A DNA stretch of 5,082 nt from Helicobacter sp. Lineage in GTDB: Bacteria; Campylobacterota; Campylobacteria; Campylobacterales; Helicobacteraceae. The notes below the pieces were generated by a model, which ran no database searches, was not told the origin of the DNA, and was given only the letters and a program-made list of their open reading frames with translations. How positions within the stretch are numbered: the first letter of the stretch is position 1; the number at the start of each line of letters is the position of its first letter. Positions 4,982 to 5,082 of this stretch are shown in pieces. The stretch covers positions 1 to 5,082 of the forward strand of contig JARIAP010000091.1 of assembly GCA_029257755.1 (NCBI GenBank), written 5' to 3'. The position numbers and the translations under genes were made by a program.

Positions 4982-5082
4982 TTATACCTTTTGCATTAAA
5001 ATATCATATAATGCTTTCATTTTATTACATGTTTCTATGTATTCGTTTGTAGGGTTAGAATCTATTACAATACCAGCACCTG
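4982..5082 (-). CDS. Chorismate-binding enzyme, C-terminal end (TrpE/PabB type, 5' part missing)
   Basis: Only the last 33 codons are in the window. They read GAGIVIDSNPTNEYIETCNK and end in a short helix and TAA at 4984-4982. GAGIV-x-DS-x-P-x-x-EY-x-E-x-x-x-K is the conserved C-terminus of anthranilate synthase component I, aminodeoxychorismate synthase component I and related isochorismate synthases. It contributes to the chorismate-binding barrel. The fragment cannot separate these enzymes. PabB (folate) is somewhat favoured by the thiE neighbour rather than trp genes, which is inference only. The thiE start lies one base after its stop. Confidence 0.85.
   Translation of the reverse strand, partial: GAGIVIDSNPTNEYIETCNKMKALYDILMQKV
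4987..4992 (-). promoter_or_regulatory. Ribosome binding site of thiE inside the upstream gene
   Basis: AAAAGG on the minus strand, six bases before the thiE ATG and within the last codons of the chorismate-binding gene. It supports coupled translation. Confidence 0.65.

Noticed and set aside
4981..4986. TATAAT directly before the thiE ATG as a promoter
   Set aside because: It would place the transcript start inside the gene. It is explained by the end of the upstream gene and the spacer.
4981..5082. TPP riboswitch before thiE
   Set aside because: The upstream sequence is coding, and I saw no CTGAGA-type core on either strand.

Overview
The window is AT-rich (roughly a quarter to 30 % G+C in the lines I counted by hand). 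Its genes are tightly packed with strong purine-rich ribosome binding sites. Codon use, the chemoreceptor HAMP region (FFKFLN...KSKDEFG) and gene style suggest a Campylobacterota species, most likely a Helicobacter or close relative. This assignment is inference from style, not from a marker gene.

Layout. Minus strand 1-1135: the N-terminal part of a methyl-accepting chemotaxis receptor, running off the left edge. Its periplasmic dCache sensor carries a complete amino-acid-binding residue signature. 1136-1415: a 280-bp, extremely AT-rich divergent intergenic region. It is full of palindromes and repeats, including a Fur-box-like site, a tandem 10-bp repeat and a perfect 20-bp palindrome. Plus strand 1416-2537: an unfamiliar 373-residue protein ending in an R-N-x3-H motif, so a candidate HEPN ribonuclease fused to an unrecognised N-terminal module. 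Plus strand 2619-4247: a two-gene unit of a HAD-IB phosphatase-like hydrolase and a MidA/NDUFAF7-type methyltransferase, joined stop-to-start (TAAATG). Minus strand 4336-4980: thiE, preceded one base upstream by the 3' end (4982-5082) of a chorismate-binding enzyme (TrpE/PabB type). The two plus-strand genes converge on thiE across an 88-bp gap.

Functionally the right half is housekeeping: thiamine synthesis, chorismate metabolism, a phosphatase and a protein methyltransferase. The left half combines environmental sensing with a possible RNA-targeting protein, and the two face each other across a shared regulatory region. The main candidate for something undescribed is the HEPN-like gene with its upstream operators. 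A second pattern is the word AGAATCT/AGATTCT, found 10 times by eye where about one is expected, several times in inverted pairs. No RNA genes, insertion sequences or CRISPR arrays were seen.
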